Assembly: GCA_015680905.1 (NCBI GenBank)
Contig: CM027379.1
Location: 32,072,501 to 32,136,500, forward strand
Direction: 5' to 3'
Source: Coptis chinensis
Lineage: Eukaryota > Streptophyta > Magnoliopsida > Ranunculales > Ranunculaceae
Length of the DNA stretch: 64,000 nucleotides
Below are positions 34,867 to 48,224 of the stretch, in pieces (within the stretch, counting starts at the first letter, position 1; each line of letters starts with the position of its first letter). A program made the translations under genes and the position numbers. A model generated the notes under the pieces. It ran no database searches. It was not told the DNA's origin and worked only from the letters and a program-made list of their open reading frames with translations.

Positions 34867-35340
34867 TAGGGCTGTCAACGGGCCGGACCTGAATAGGACA
34901 CACCTAAGTCCAGGCCCGACCCAAATCATATTTGATATTTTGAGTCCAAGCCCGGCCTAGGTCCTATTGGGCAAGTTCGGATTCGGGCCAGGCCTAGGTC
35001 CGTTAGCAATACATGAGAACTGTTATTTTTGTCTAAAATTTAATTAAATTTGTAAGTGGTAAGAATCGAACCCACAACTCTTGTGTGGCAAACACAATAC
35101 TAACCAATATGGCTTCCAATTTTCTATGTCAACTTTCAGTAAATATAATAGATATATTAATAATATTGAATATAAAACACATAAACTATTATAGATTTTA
35201 GGCCGGGCCATTATTGGATCGGACATAGGTATGTCCAGACCTACCCCAATAATCTTATCAGGCTAAATTTAAAGTCTCCTTATCTTATCGGTTCGGATTC
35301 AATCGGGCTTCGAGCTTGTCCCGGCCCATTGACAGCCCTA
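34867..35340. mobile_element. hAT MITE with perfect 8-bp target duplication
   Basis: The ends are TAGGGCTGTCAACGGGCC and GGCCCATTGACAGCCCTA, the well-known plant hAT type. TCTCTCCC is repeated exactly on both sides. The element is 474 bp and rich in 'ggcc(c/g)gg'-type sequence. A tRNA-like 'gaatcgaacccac' block inside is part of this element family. Confidence 0.9.
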
Positions 35341-35348
35341 TCTCTCCC

Positions 35349-37447
35349 CAGCCGACCTCTTCCCCGCCACTACTCCCCCGTTCACGCACACCCCTCTTCA
35401 CATGCTCCCTCTCCCATGACTCTCCTTCGCCCATAACCCTCCTCAACCAAACCCAACTCTCCCTCTCTCCTTCTTCTCCACCTTCCGCTCGCGCCCCCAC
35501 TGGATCACAGTTATTCTAGTAATATATGTTAAATACAAAATATCATATTATTATGATCAATTGAGTGGAGCGAACGTTCTTGGGCTGAGTGGGGGGGTAC
35601 GTGGCCCAAAATGATGTTTGGTAGGTTTATGTCTGTCCTCAATCTCCTTCTCTTCTTCTTCGCCAAATACTCTTTCTCTCCCATCTCTCTCTCTCTGCCC
35701 GGAACCCATCTCTCTCTCTCCTTCTTCTTCACCCACCCAAAGCCCTAATTCGCACTCTCTCTCTTTCACTCAACATCAAAAATATTGGATTCCTCCCAAC
35801 GGGTTTTCTTCTTTCCCCATTTCGAGCTCTTCACTCTAAAAAGTTACTGAAAAAGAAAGAAAGAAAGAACGACTCCGGAATTCTCTGCTACTTCAGGTTC
35901 ATTCATATCATTTTTTAAAAAAAAATAAAAATAAATTATTTAATCGATAATGTAAATTTGCTTTGTCATGACTAGTATTTTTTTTTTTTTTTTTTTTGTA
36001 AATATTTAATCTATAACTTTAATTTAGAGTGATTTAAATTTTACCCAATCGTTCTCAAATATTACTCGATAACTTTTTGGATTTTATTACTTTTACAGAT
36101 TATGCCATACACGCAGTGGCTGTTTTATCTTTGAAACCAATGTTAGCTTCTGACTACGTTGTGGACTCTTCCTAGTAATGTAAAGGTCAGTATGTTGTAA
36201 TAAATAATATTATCTGCTATGTTTGAGCTTGATGTAATAAATAATATTATCTGGAAAACATGGAGTTTGTATCCTGGGAATAATGAAATTATCTTGTGGT
36301 TGCATTAAGACTGTAAGTTTGGCATGGTTGGGGTGCTAGGCGAGGTGACTTGTCCTAAAGGCCTGTTAGGCATTATAAAGTTATTGTTTAGTTGTATATA
36401 CATCTTACCACTAGAAGTAATGCTAAAAGAAATGGAGAATTCAGTGAAAGGCCCACAATGGTATCAACTTACATGATTTGAGTCAAACTGGAACGAATAT
36501 TTTCAAGGTAGAATTTGTTTATCCAAAATTGTACACACTATTAGATTCCAAAGTAATCAGTTTGTTTTCCGACTGTATTTGTGCCTTTCTTAATAATATT
36601 TTTATCTATGTCAGATATGCCTAGATTGTTTATCTTCCCTCACATGGTTTCTTTAAAGTTTAAACAGGGAATTGATTGGTTTTTTGCGTTGTTAATGTGC
36701 AGCCAAACCTTTTTGCAACTCTTTTCCCTAGCCCTTTGGATTGCTCTATATCTATAGTGCATCATAATTCACAAAATCTTTGCTTTAGGTATGAAACAAC
36801 CTCCACTAAGTGGATTTTCAGTCATGGTTGTGTGTTTTAAATGCTTATTTCCAGTGAAAGGTATTTAAAGGCACATAGTTAACGAAATGCACTGCTCCGC
36901 TCATGCCCCACTACTATGCAGTTATACTAGTATATATCATTGAGTGATGTTGCTTTCCAATTAAAACCACCACAAAATCCCTCCTTCCTCAACTCGCCCT
37001 AGCTCGGTATCTCCATACCACGCCCAGGTAAAAATATGCTACAAAAGCCAATATGCTCCTTTTGATCAGTAAGTAAAGATTATTTTAGAGATTTTATCGG
37101 AGAAAGAGAAATGCCATACAAGAAGCCTCAATATGCATGAAGAGCAAGCTTCTAGATACTGTCTCTATAAATGCCTCACAGTTGTACAAAAAAACGAGAT
37201 GAATCTTTTTAAAATTAGTTCCCCAGTTTAGTGTATATTTTTGAATTTTAATTTTTAAGTATTCTTTTGAATCCCTAGGGTAGTGTCTCTCTCAAGTTTT
37301 CAAATTTTAACCCAGTTAAGTTGACATAGATAACAAACATTTTCAAGTTCATGTTGTATCTATTTCACAATCGTTATATTGTGGGCAAATATCTTTAACT
37401 ACATAGGGAGGTAAACTCTCCATATATTAACTATTGTTTTTAACTTC
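35349..37447. other. pyrimidine-rich then AT-rich interval
   Basis: 35,349-35,880 is C/T-rich, like a plant 5' leader, and could be what remains of a promoter for the gene fragment downstream. 'tgttaaatacaaaatat' at 35,527 resembles the start of the LTR at 56,244. No coding sequence matching the N-terminus of VPS54 was found in this interval. Confidence 0.4.
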
Positions 37448-37450
37448 TAA

Positions 37451-37988
37451 AGCATCTCCAATGGAGGGTGTAAACAGTATAAAGTGTAAAGTTTACACTT
37501 CAAATGCTAAAAAACTCCTTCCAATAGGGGTTGCATATCGTAGGCAATAGGTTATTAGTCAATAGATGGCTATTAGTTAATAAAAAAGCCCGGACGTCAC
37601 TTATAGTCACGTCTGTTTAACTTAAAAACTCGGACGTCACTTCAACTCACGTTTGAAGTTTTATTTTTCTATTTGCGACGGTCTAAGTCCGTCACTTAGT
37701 GATTTATAACTATTAAAAACACGGATGTTGCTTTGAATGACGTATGAAAGGGGACCACTATTTGTTTTAAGCTTTTGCGACGGACCAAGCCCGTCATTTT
37801 TCATTATTTTGAATGGGTTGTGACAGTTTAAGTCCGTTGTTATCTCTTTTTATACATTTGCCTCCACCTACCATTGGAAGAGCCACAAATAGTAAATATA
37901 CACTATGTATTTGGGAGTTAGATAGAGTGTATAATCCTAATGATGCCTATGTGGAGGTGGATTTTTACACTCTCTATTGGAGATGCCC
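37451..37988. mobile_element. PIF/Harbinger-like MITE
   Basis: The inverted ends are AGCATCTCCAATGGAGGG and TCTATTGGAGATGCCC. A 3-bp TAA duplication (37,448-37,450 and 37,989-37,991) fits the PIF/Harbinger superfamily. The element is 538 bp and includes repeats of 'cggacgtcact'. Confidence 0.75.
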
Positions 37989-38404
37989 TAAGCATAGTTT
38001 GTATGTTGTGGGTTGTACATCACCCAAACTTTAATGTCAGGCTCAATTGTCAAAAGGAAAGAAAGAAAAAGTGTCTCCTGGTTTTGTATGGTATTTGGTT
38101 TATATTGTTATAACTTTTTTTTGTCTGACAGGATAGTGATGAACTGGCTGGTCTACATTGCTTTCGCCATCTATGGGATCAATTAGCAAATTCTATAGAT
38201 TCTGTAAACAGGTAGGCATGTCAGTTCAAGTTTGAATTTTATTAGTCTTACTCTCTTCTCTTTATTGGGGAAAAGGGGTTTTACTTTAAAATATAAGGAA
38301 AATAAAACATAAAAGCGGGGAGGGAGAAGGAGATAAAGAACACGAGGTAATTGTATAAACTTACTAAATGTTTATTGGGTGGGAAACAAACTCATACCGA
38401 GCCA

Positions 38405-38767
38405 GTTATATGAACTCCGCCTTATATGAACTCCACCACAAAAAGTGGATTTATAAGATGAATTGAGGGCTGATTTTTGGTGAAGATAGTCTTCTTATAA
38501 TGGAGAATCTCCCTACAAAAAATCAGCCCAAACGAAAATGTTTAACCTTGTCAAAAGTTGTTTTGAAATTTGAAAAATCTAGACCGTTAGATAATTTTAT
38601 AACATTGTAAGCTATTTTTGATACGTCTAGACATTTTCAAATGTGCTAATATTTTCTAAGGATGATCTATATTGTGGGGAGAACATCTCTTCCAAAAATC
38701 AGCTTTTAATTCATTGTTTTTCATGGTGGAGTTTTTTCGGAGTTCGTATAAGTGGAGTTCATATAAC
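38405..38767. mobile_element. MITE-like inverted repeat in VPS54 intron
   Basis: 'gttatatgaactcc' at the left and 'ggagttcatataac' at the right are perfect inverted ends. A second inverted block ('gaactccaccac' against 'gtggagttttttcggag') lies just inside. No clear target duplication was found. Confidence 0.65.
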
Positions 38768-40602
38768 AGGCAGGTACTCCTATAGTAAGTAGATAGTCTC
38801 GATCCTCATACACCCATTACTTGGTCCTTAAGTGTACATGATAAACTTTGTCAGTTGTTATGTCGTGTTATGTCTAGTTTGTAACTTGTGAATTTCATTC
38901 TTGTAGCATTCTTTCATAAGAGTTCATGCATGCGTCTATACATAATGCGAAAGATGTAGATTTGGTAATTTTATCAAGATTGAAAGCAGGGCCCACTAGG
39001 GTTACCAATGGAAAAGATGATGATGTAAGTATTGTCATTTTCATTTGTCTTGGATTTAACTGTTTTTTAGCCACATCTTTGGATTGCTGCAGTGTCGTGA
39101 AGTTTGGTTGATTGTAACACATAAAATCTCTGGTTTTCTCATTATATCCTTTGCAGCCTCAACATATGTATGTCCAGGAAATAAAGTTGACATGTGTGTG
39201 TGTGACACTATCCTAGTACGACACTGAGATATTAAGTCCCAAATTCGAATTCACAAACCAATAGGATTCCATCTTTTTGTGAAATTACAAAGGCAGAGAG
39301 AGAGAGAGAGAGACATAATTGTAATTCAATTAAATGTTTGCTCCTTAGACTCAAAGAATTGTTGTTCATTCCTTCTAAATGCTCCAAAAATTTCGTTTTA
39401 CATATGTTGGAATTCCCATTGTCTCCTAGCCGACGTCCCAAATTAGTATACGTATTCAAGCATTTTAGAATTATAACTTCCCCAGATTTATTGTTGTGTT
39501 TCTTTTTATATGAAATTATCTCTACTACGAGTGTTTGCAATAGATTGAAAAAGCTATTTTGATCTCTGTTCGTATGTAGGTTCCGTCTTGGTAACTTCTT
39601 TTCGTCTTCATTTTTCGGATAGGATAGCCCCCAACCCCATACACCCAAAACCCAAAAAAGCAGCAAACAGAATACAAAAGAAAATGCAAACCAGTAGAAA
39701 AAAGGAAAGCATCCCTCTCAACAGCAGTCAAGAAAGCAAAGGTCTCACGTTTTTATCTCAATAGCCCAGTTTTTTAAAAGAGAGGAAAAAAAGTGTTTTT
39801 ACTCTGTCATCAAGGTGTTTACTGATACTGAGCTAAAAAAAAAATCAAGGATGTTTACTGATGTCATCATTGCATTGAAGGAATTAAGTTTGTTAGTGGC
39901 CACAGCTTTTGGGGGACATAGGCAGGTTTTATCAAGTTCTAATATGTTTAAGAAAATAACATGGTCTAAGCTTGTAGGAAGTTTTGACTGCTACGTTTCT
40001 AGTATGTTGTGTTAGGATGATAGGGTAGGACAGTGACAGTCTGTTACTTTTTCAATCTCTTATCCTATTTTTGTTTGTTTAGTGGATCTATGTCTACCAT
40101 TTTGTTCTTTCCTTGGAGCTTTTACTTGCACAATGTGCAATGCAATTTCTAGAGTGAAAAACATGATTTGGAATTGGATTTTCATAAATTTAACTATGAA
40201 AGAACAGGTTTTGACCAGTTTATGGTGGGATGGTATAACGTTGTAAAGCGTCCTTTGTAATGATCTTTGTAAATGGGGAGTTCTAGAGTGACTTCCTCTG
40301 TCACTCTAAAACTTATTAGGTTTACCGGTCATAAAAAACAAACAAAAGAAAAACAACAACGTGCAATGCAATTTCATTCATGTACTTATTTCTCTGTTGT
40401 GGAAATATTGTTCGTTGTATAACTCTCATGAAACTTCTTTCATATCACTATGACACTTTCATTTTTATGTGTTTGACAGGTTAAGTTGGATGACGATGAA
40501 ACCTCTAGCTTTCGTGATCGTCTTCTACCCCTCATCATTGGATTGCTCAGAACGGTAGCCTTTTCGCCTTGCCCTTATATGGAAATAATTTTTCTTTTGG
40601 GA

Positions 40603-40725
40603 AGTTGCATGATTACCCTCTAGTTACCTGGACTTTCAAGAATTATGAGCCTTTTTTTTCTCGATAACCAAAAAAAGGCTCATAATGCAGGGAAGGCCTG
40701 GTAACTTGAGGGAAATCATGCAACA
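40603..40725. repeat. ~120-bp near-palindrome in VPS54 intron
   Basis: 'gttgcatgattaccctctag' and 'ttgagggaaatcatgcaac' are inverted. 'aattatgagcctttttttt' and 'aaaaaaaggctcataat' meet at the centre. Confidence 0.75.
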
Positions 40726-41255
40726 TCCATGATTCGAAATCAGGAGTTTTCAAATTATGAGCCCACCTTTCCCTAATTTCTTTTGAAAGTTGCATTATTT
40801 CCCTAGAGTTGCATTTTTTTGGAAAGTTGCATTCTATATATTTTATTGAAACAGGATGTAACATTTATTTCTCTCATGTTTTTGTTCAGGCGAAACTTCC
40901 TACTGTGTTGAGAATATACCGTGATACACTGGTAGCGGACATGAAAACAGCAAGTAAGACCACAGTTGCAGAGTTTCTTCCAATTCTAGTTGCACGACTC
41001 CTAGAGTCTGATTTGACAACTAGCGAACGAAGTGTTGATACTGATGGTAAGATATCCAATAATATATCTTTTGAGCTGTTTGAATTTGGGCTCAATACTG
41101 TATCCTTGACAGACAATGATCTTTTTGGTCCCCGTTCCTCTTTTACGAATTTTTACTTTGACTCAGGGGGAGGCTCATCAATAGCTAGTAAGTTGCGGAA
41201 CTTGTCCTCGGAAAGCTTTGTTCGACTTTTGGATGCTATTTTCATGGTTGTACAG

Positions 41256-43469
41256 GTAAGGTTATGGTTGTTTTTATCTGTCTTTATCATGTACTGATAA
41301 TTCTGGAACACTCTTGACCTTAACTATTGTAGACATAGGTTAGGCAAGATTTGGAGTATATTAACTGCTCAGCAATTTGCTTGAACCCAAAGGTTCGATT
41401 TCTTGGGTTATATGGCTAATTGAGAAAAAGAATTGAGTGTCCAGCTCATTGTTCTTGAAATGTTTGAACTTAAAAGAGTTAACTGCTATAGCATTTTGTG
41501 ATAGTATGCTCCTTACCTTTGTGTTACTCAATGAATGTATGTCTGTGTTGGACTCGTGTACCATGGGGACATATATAAAATCCGTGTTGTCCCGTGGCGG
41601 CATTGCCAATTTGCCATCTACAAATTATCAAATTATAAAAAATTGATCACAAGTAGCAATTTTTTTTATTGATTTAATTGTAAAGGTTACATCAACACCT
41701 CCGAATATAGCAAGAAGCTATATTCCAAGGACCAAAACCCACATACCCAAGGGTACAGACACATACATTTAACTTGCTTATTGCAAAAACAGCATAGAAT
41801 CACTTCTAAGGTGGCAGTGAAAGATGAGATTCTGAAGTTGAGTTTGTTGGTTTGCATAAAAGTTCATGACGACAATTACACCTGAGGTACTGGTACAACT
41901 GTAGGACGCGCTTATGAAGTAATCTAGGTTACATTGACACGGGCACGCGTGTCAGTGTCCGACACGGATACGGGGTGTCGGATACGGCGAGCAGTTGAAG
42001 ATCGACACGGGGACACAGATAAGAATAATTAATTAATTTTTTAATAATTATAAATTTATTAAATTAGATGGTCTCGGACGTGTAAACTGCAGTGCTAATA
42101 AGTTACTAGCAATAGCCAAACTTTCAGTTCCTTGCCTCATTGTATTAGGCTGCAATTCACATGTCTAAATAGAAATTATCTAGGTTACATTGACATGGGT
42201 AGGTGTGTCCGTATCAGACACGGATACGAATTGTTGGACATGGCAAAATATCAAAATTCGAGGTAAATTACATACAATATGTGTCCGACACGGACACGGA
42301 CACATGGATACGGATCTGACACAAATTTTTTTCAAAATATGGCGTGTCCATGTAACCTAGGCAGTAATGCTTAGAAATTTGAAAATATCAAGTTTTATGT
42401 AATGGTACTTGTTTCAGTGCTAAAACAGAATAAGCATGGTTTGCATTGTAATATTCACCATTTGTTCCAAAAGGAAGACCAAAACCATTTGAGGTGTGAA
42501 GATCAGAAAATATGAACCCTCAGATAAATCCTAAGCTTGAAAACAACTTTTGACAAGGTCAGAAATTTTAGTATAAGCTCAAATTTAGTGAGGATGCTCT
42601 CCATGGCGGAGAGGTCGCATCCACCACAAATTAGCCGTAGCTCTTCTTCATGTAGGCTCATGAATATGCCTTTTTTGTTTGACTAACCTTATGTTGAGTG
42701 TTGACAAAGGCCCGGTGCGAGCAATGGCCTGGGCGCCCAAAGGTTGCCATGTTTAGTGAAAAAGGTTGCAGGTTGTTGTCAAAGGCATTACCGAGGTGAT
42801 GTCTTGGTGGCCCAAGGCGCTATTTCTGTTTAAGCCATTGAGAATCTGAGAACCACTTGCTCTAAAAGCTCGGACTTCTAGAGGGAGGCTTTGACAATGT
42901 TTATAAAGTGTCCAACACATGGTAGGTACATACCATACCACAAACATGGATTGGACTCTGTTAACACCCCACAAATATGGAGTGGACTAGTTAAAACTTA
43001 TTATTATTTTGTGTGTGTGTGTGGGTGGGTGGGTGTAGTGGTGGTGGTTCAAACCTGTTGTCTTGCAGTTGTGCTGAGAGGGCGGGGTATTGTTAAATCT
43101 GTGCCTTCCGCCGCGGTGTCATTAGGCATGTGCCGGTCTCATGCTTTGGCCTTTGGTATGAGTTGTGGTTCATACGTTCAAAAACATATTCATCTTACTG
43201 AGTTGAAAAGAAAATAGCGTAACTGAAGGGCATTTTTCATTGATGAAGGATCTTTGGAATTGCATTATTGAATTCTATGCTTGTAAACTAAGGAAAGTTA
43301 TTCACACAAGTGACACAACTAGGTCCGAATAAGGTCACCATTGGTTAAACTTTTCGGAAAATGCCCCACTAGTTGCTATTATCTGCGTCTTAAAAGTACT
43401 TAATCAAACTTCTTTTGTGACTTCTCTAAGTATGATGTAATGTAATTTCTCTTCTTTTAGTGAATGCAG
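41256..43469. other. large VPS54 intron
   Basis: 2.2 kb between exons 5 and 6. It holds the hAT-like MITE pair at 41,924-42,360, and a GT-rich run near 43,010-43,035. The remainder has no recognised gene. Confidence 0.5.
41924..42360. mobile_element. hAT-like MITE, composite of two left ends
   Basis: Left end CTAGGTTACATTGACA at 41,924 and again at 42,180; one right end TGTCCATGTAACCTAG at 42,360. The flanks 'gaagtaat' (41,916-41,923) and 'gcagtaat' (42,361-42,368) differ at one base, so the outer unit is probably the real insertion, and the inner copy an internal or nested one. The part from 42,180 is close to the MITE at 34,432. Confidence 0.7.
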
Positions 43470-44814
43470 GCACATTTAGTGCGGGCCGCTGAAGTTAAAA
43501 GAGCCATTGACTGGATCATGTACAATCTTGATGATTGCTTTGCTGCTGATTCTGTTGCTACATCACCTGCACTTGGTGCTGCGGTCGCAGAAAGTGGTCA
43601 AGAAAGTTCACCTTATTCTCTTCAGAGGAATGCTAATAAGTTTCCTCCCATTCATGCAAAAGGAAACGAAACTTCAAGTCCATCAAATATGGCAAGATTT
43701 TTCCAGTAATCACTCAGTGCTTCCAACTAATTATCGACAAGTATACTTGTTTATGCATTGATCTTCTACGTTTTTGCAAGTTAGCTCGAGATGCGTTTGT
43801 ATAGGTGGTGTGTATTTCTGCACTATGTACTACTCTGACAACTTGATACTACACACTTCCTTTCCTTTAAGCAGTCACCCCCCTTCCACAGTCCAGCCTC
43901 CATTAGACTCTACTGGTTTAAGTCGCAATACAAGTAGTATTCATTTGGAATGCATATGGAGCTTTATCGGCAATTTTTGTTTTAACTATTTGATATCAAG
44001 AACATATGATTGCAATAGTTTTCATTTTCACTTGTCCTTTACGACCTTTTACGAGGATTAAGAATGACATACCATTAAATTGCTGTAAAAAGGTGAGCTT
44101 GGGGAGGTCACACCCAAGTTGATTTCTGGAGTCTATGGTTCCTGCATAAGGGAGGCGTTATCTTAGTTCTGGGTTGAGATGGATGGAGTAGCCTTTGGCG
44201 TGTAGGAGGTGATGTCAAGGCCACGAGGTTTTCTTCTAAGTGGAAAACAAATGTTTGATGATTGTTGAGATTTATGATCCCATATGGGGTATATAAAACC
44301 TTGCATTAAAATATGTAAATCCTGGGGCCGCTCCACTCATGGCCAATTGGTTTTGAGTTGGATGCCCAAACTTAATTAGTGATTTCATGAGGAAACGTGT
44401 TCTTATTGAGCAGTTGGGGGTGGGAGTGTGGTCAGCCTTCCGAATGATATGGTTGTGGTGTGTGGGAAGACATTCAGAGAGGGTTCCTTAATTTTCAGAG
44501 AAAGATTAGCCATATATGATTCTTAGATTAGATTGGGTCATTGGGAGGATTGGTGGTTGTCTGGGAGACAATTGTTTTTTGATTTTACGAGACTCTATCC
44601 TATCTTAGTCCTTAAGAATCACCCCATTCTGGATATCATGTGGTTAGACAATGCACATCTTGGTTGGGAGACATTTGTAATGCCATGGCAATGGCAGATT
44701 GAGGTCTTGCGCTTCAGTGTTGTTGTCTATTTCAGTTCGGGAGTGAGTATCCACACTCTTATTGTTTTCCCGCTTACTTGGGAGGTTTGGTGTTACTTTA
44801 TCTGATAGTCATGG

Positions 44815-45009
44815 GTGATTTGGTCAGCTCCCTGTTCTGCTAAGGAGTTCTTCGTCTCTGGGATCTTGAGAGTGCATTCACTGGATGGTTTCAAGTTGTG
44901 GAGTATTATTTCTTTTGCGATCTTGTGGGGATTATCGCTGGAGATAAACAAAAGGCACTTTGAAGATAAAGCAATGACGGTGGAGGAGGTGATTATTTCG
45001 GTCAAATGA
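44815..45009 (+). pseudogene. LINE C-terminal fragment
   Basis: The frame reads LWSIISFAILWGLSLEINKRHFEDK and VEEVIISVK, like the end of plant LINE reverse transcriptases (the zf-RVT region, where LW..lPfAilW..W.ErN.R.F is typical). The surrounding frames are broken. Confidence 0.5.
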
Positions 45010-46062
45010 TTTGTACTCCTTTTGACGAAACTTTTGAGTATTGGCGAGATACACCTTCTGGGTCTATTGTGTTTATAGATGGGACTCATTGATGGCAGTG
45101 CATAGTGATGGGGTTGGTTTCTGGAGTTTCTGTTCTTCTTCCTTCTCGATGATAGAGGTAGTAACAAGATCAAAGTACATCTTGATACTTCAGTGTTCCA
45201 TGGCTTTGAAGCGTGACAACATGTTTTGGGACCTTGTCTTTGGTTTTGTTTGGATTAATGTGGTTAAGATATTCAATCCCCATTAAATTTTTAACCAAAC
45301 TTGTTGAACCAAATACAGTTATTTCGGGGAGTTCACTTTATGTATAGAATAGATTATAGTTCAAAATCTCAAAATTTTAATTCCTGAATTTTGAAATATT
45401 TTCAACAAAATTTGGACCACTGTGGAAGTCTGTGTTTCTCCACGGCTGTCAAAGTTCATTGTAGCGAATATTTGAAATGCCTAAGATAGTTAACACAATT
45501 CAACAACATATAGATGACTTCCAGTGTGGGTGACACACAAGTCTCAACTCTTTATACATATAAAAACAATTTCCAATCCTCTGGCTTCCTCCTACCAAGA
45601 CCAGGCCGGGGGGAGGGGGAGAGGAGTATTCTTCTTTAGTTTTGATGAATTTGGTTTCAGGTGAAATTTTGTATATCAAGGTGATTGCTAAACTGATCCG
45701 ATCTTTCTCATTGAAATCTCAAGCAAGTATCAGGAGATGTTGCGTATCCCCTATTGATTTCGAGATATGTCTTGCGCCGTGAGTTTATTGGGATAATTCT
45801 CTAAATTTTGTGCTACACTTATAGTTGCATTGTTTTATCAGTAACGTTAGTAGGTGAATTGTAACTGTTGAGAAGTATGAGTAGCAGTATGTGTTTTTGC
45901 CCCACATTGTGTAGGTGGGAGTCCTAGTATGTGTTCTCTGCCCAGAGACAACGCCCACAGTTACTTTAATCTTTGAGAGGTCTGCCACGCAACAGATGAA
46001 CCATACATTGCTAGAACACCTTCCTCCAAAGGCCTATATCTGAACTAGTAACTGTTATCTTT

Positions 46063-46377
46063 AGAAACCAGCTTCCTCTTCCATCCCTCCAATATTTTGT
46101 CAATGAGCTCAGTCACTAGCTTCCATGCATCTACATTCTTAAACTTGGAACCTAAAGGAAGGCCCAAGTGGTAGTCCAGTAGACAGCCCATTCTAAAACC
46201 CATAGGAAATAAGCCAGTCTAAGGTATTCACATACTCCACTCCGATGATACCATAGATGGATTAATGTTCGATCTCCAGACGGTTTCAACCAAGGTAATA
46301 TAGCATGCCAGTAAGCAAATGCTTAAGAGGAGCATCAAAAGGAAGATAGTATCATCAACAAATTGTAGGAGGCTCAC
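46063..46377 (-). pseudogene. LINE reverse-transcriptase fragment
   Basis: On the minus strand it reads SLLQFVDDTIFLL (the [FY]xDD active-site motif) and, after stops and a shift, GLPLGSKFKN and DAWKLVTELIDKILEGWKRKLV, the standard plant LINE order. It lies antisense to VPS54 in an intron. Confidence 0.8.
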
Positions 46378-48055
46378 TTAGGCTGACCTTTATTCACCTT
46401 AAGACCATGTGACGTGGGCATCGTAATTATGGTCTAGCTTAAGCCCAAGATAGGCATACCTATTGGTTTGTTTTATTTTTATTTATTTAGTTGTTTTTAG
46501 CCAGCCGGGCACGTTTTAACTGGTTTCCTTAGTTCGCAAGGTAAAATCCTAGTTATAAGTAAGGGATATTAATTAGGTTTAGGTAGATTGATGTTTTATA
46601 AGTTTTGAGTGATGAAATAAAAGAGAGACTTTTAGGGTTCTTGTTTTATTTTAGTTAAAGTGTAGGTTTAATACAATTGTTGCTTCCGCCAATTGTTTAT
46701 CTGCATTACCATGTAGGAACCCATAATGAAATGCCTTATTACTTAATTAGCTGTTTTACCAAGATCCTCAATTCTAACCGTAAAAACAGTGGTGAGAAGG
46801 GTCTCCTTATCTTGATTTACACACAGTTTTGGAAGTTAAAGTCGACCATTGTCTTGCACAAAGTACTTGGCTGTGGAGATAGCACCAAAATCTTCTATTT
46901 CTCATAAAACCTCATTGTTTCCATTACATACAACTTATTGTCTATTATAACAACTTGCTGAGAATGTAAAAGTGGTATCTTGTAAGAGTTGTCTTCCTTC
47001 AATAAAACTATAAAAGCTGAAGATGTTGTCAGATTATTCAAACAATTGATGAAGTGTTGTTTCTCTACAGCGGTTTAATATTGCTGATGATGTTGTCAGA
47101 TTACGTTGATCTGAACCACTTTCTCCCTGCACTTTCATCTGAACTCGTTCACCGGGTTGTGGAGATATTAAATTTTTTCAATACAAGGACCTGTCAGCTT
47201 GTCCTTGGTGCTGGTGCTATGCAGGTACAAAACTTTTTTATTTCTTAAAAGATGATTTTTCATCGTTTGGCAAAGGGAGCATTTTTAACTAGGTGATTCA
47301 CATACAAATAGGGAAACCCAACAAGAGAAGACTAGTCATATTTATTACTATTCATATGCGTACATGGGTATTCATAATCTCTCTGGACTTGAATGAATGC
47401 TAGGATGGGTAAAACCGTAAAACCCTTCCCCATGAGAACTTAATGTTATTAAATCTATATTAATGGAATTTGGGGTTTCTTCATGCTTTGATGGTTATTA
47501 AAATGATCCTGCAAAAATGATCCTTCTGGTTGGGTTTATTAGGTCTTGTTAGTCCCATATCAACTTGCCGTTGATATATTTTTTATTTTGACTTTGGTTT
47601 TACTTGTTCTTTGTTATTATGGCATTGCAGGTGTCTGGTTTGAAGTCAATAGCTGCTAAGCACTTGGCCTTGGCAAGTCAAGTGATCAGTTTTGTCTATG
47701 CTGTTATTCCAGGTAGGTTATCAAGAAGATTTGTAGATTATTTATTTTTATCTTTAATTTGTTTGTTTTGTTTTTCTTTCTTCTTCTTCTTGATATTTGT
47801 GGCACCGCTCTTTCTTTATGGTTTAGAAATGATCATGTTAGGTAGGAGTGTTGTTTATATAGTAAACTATTGAGATGCATTGAAGTGACACCAGCAGCAT
47901 GCACTTGTTCCTTCCATGGTTTGAACTTTGTATGAGAATACACTTGCTCTAAATAAGGAAAACCATTTCAATGAGTCTTTTTAACACCAGTAATACCAAG
48001 CACCAATCAAGAAGGGCCCTTCACCACAAATAGGGTTAACCAATATTACCCCCCC

Positions 48056-48224
48056 ACTAGATGAGCCAATTAGGATTTCCCCCCCACTAGATGGGAAATT
48101 AGGGTCTCCCCCCTAAATACACACAAAAAAAAAGTCAAATGGGGTTGACCGAATTTTTTTTGTGTGTATTTGGGGACCCTAATTTCCCATCTAGTGGGGG
48201 GAAATCCTAATTGGCTCATCTAGT
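48056..48224. repeat. 169-bp hairpin (near-perfect inverted repeat)
   Basis: Left arm 'actagatgagccaattagg' and 'actagatgggaaattagggt'; right arm 'accctaatttcccatctagt' and 'cctaattggctcatctagt'. The arms are about 75 bp and the loop is 20-25 bp. It has C-runs on one arm and G-runs on the other. Confidence 0.85.

Larger units (their letters stand above)
43706..47070. other. interval where VPS54 exons are missing
   Basis: 3.4 kb between VPS54 exons 6 and 7. It contains LINE fragments on both strands (listed) and otherwise no coding sequence that I can assign. The exons that encode the middle of VPS54 should lie here and do not. Confidence 0.5.

Noticed and set aside
35040..35115. tRNA-like stretch ('gaatcgaacccac')
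   Set aside because: It lies inside the hAT MITE at 34,867-35,340 and lacks a cloverleaf; it is part of that element.
35285..35839. Arg/Glu- or Ser/Pro-rich open frames in both directions
   Set aside because: They follow from the C/T-rich composition of the interval; there is no domain and no conserved start.
39232..39731. 144-residue minus-strand open frame
   Set aside because: It lies within a VPS54 intron with simple repeats (AG run near 39,300), and no recognisable domain was seen.
40809..41297. 162-residue open frame as a separate gene
   Set aside because: It is VPS54 exons 4 and 5 plus intron read through; GT-AG borders at 41,047 and 41,166 remove an insert absent from the family.
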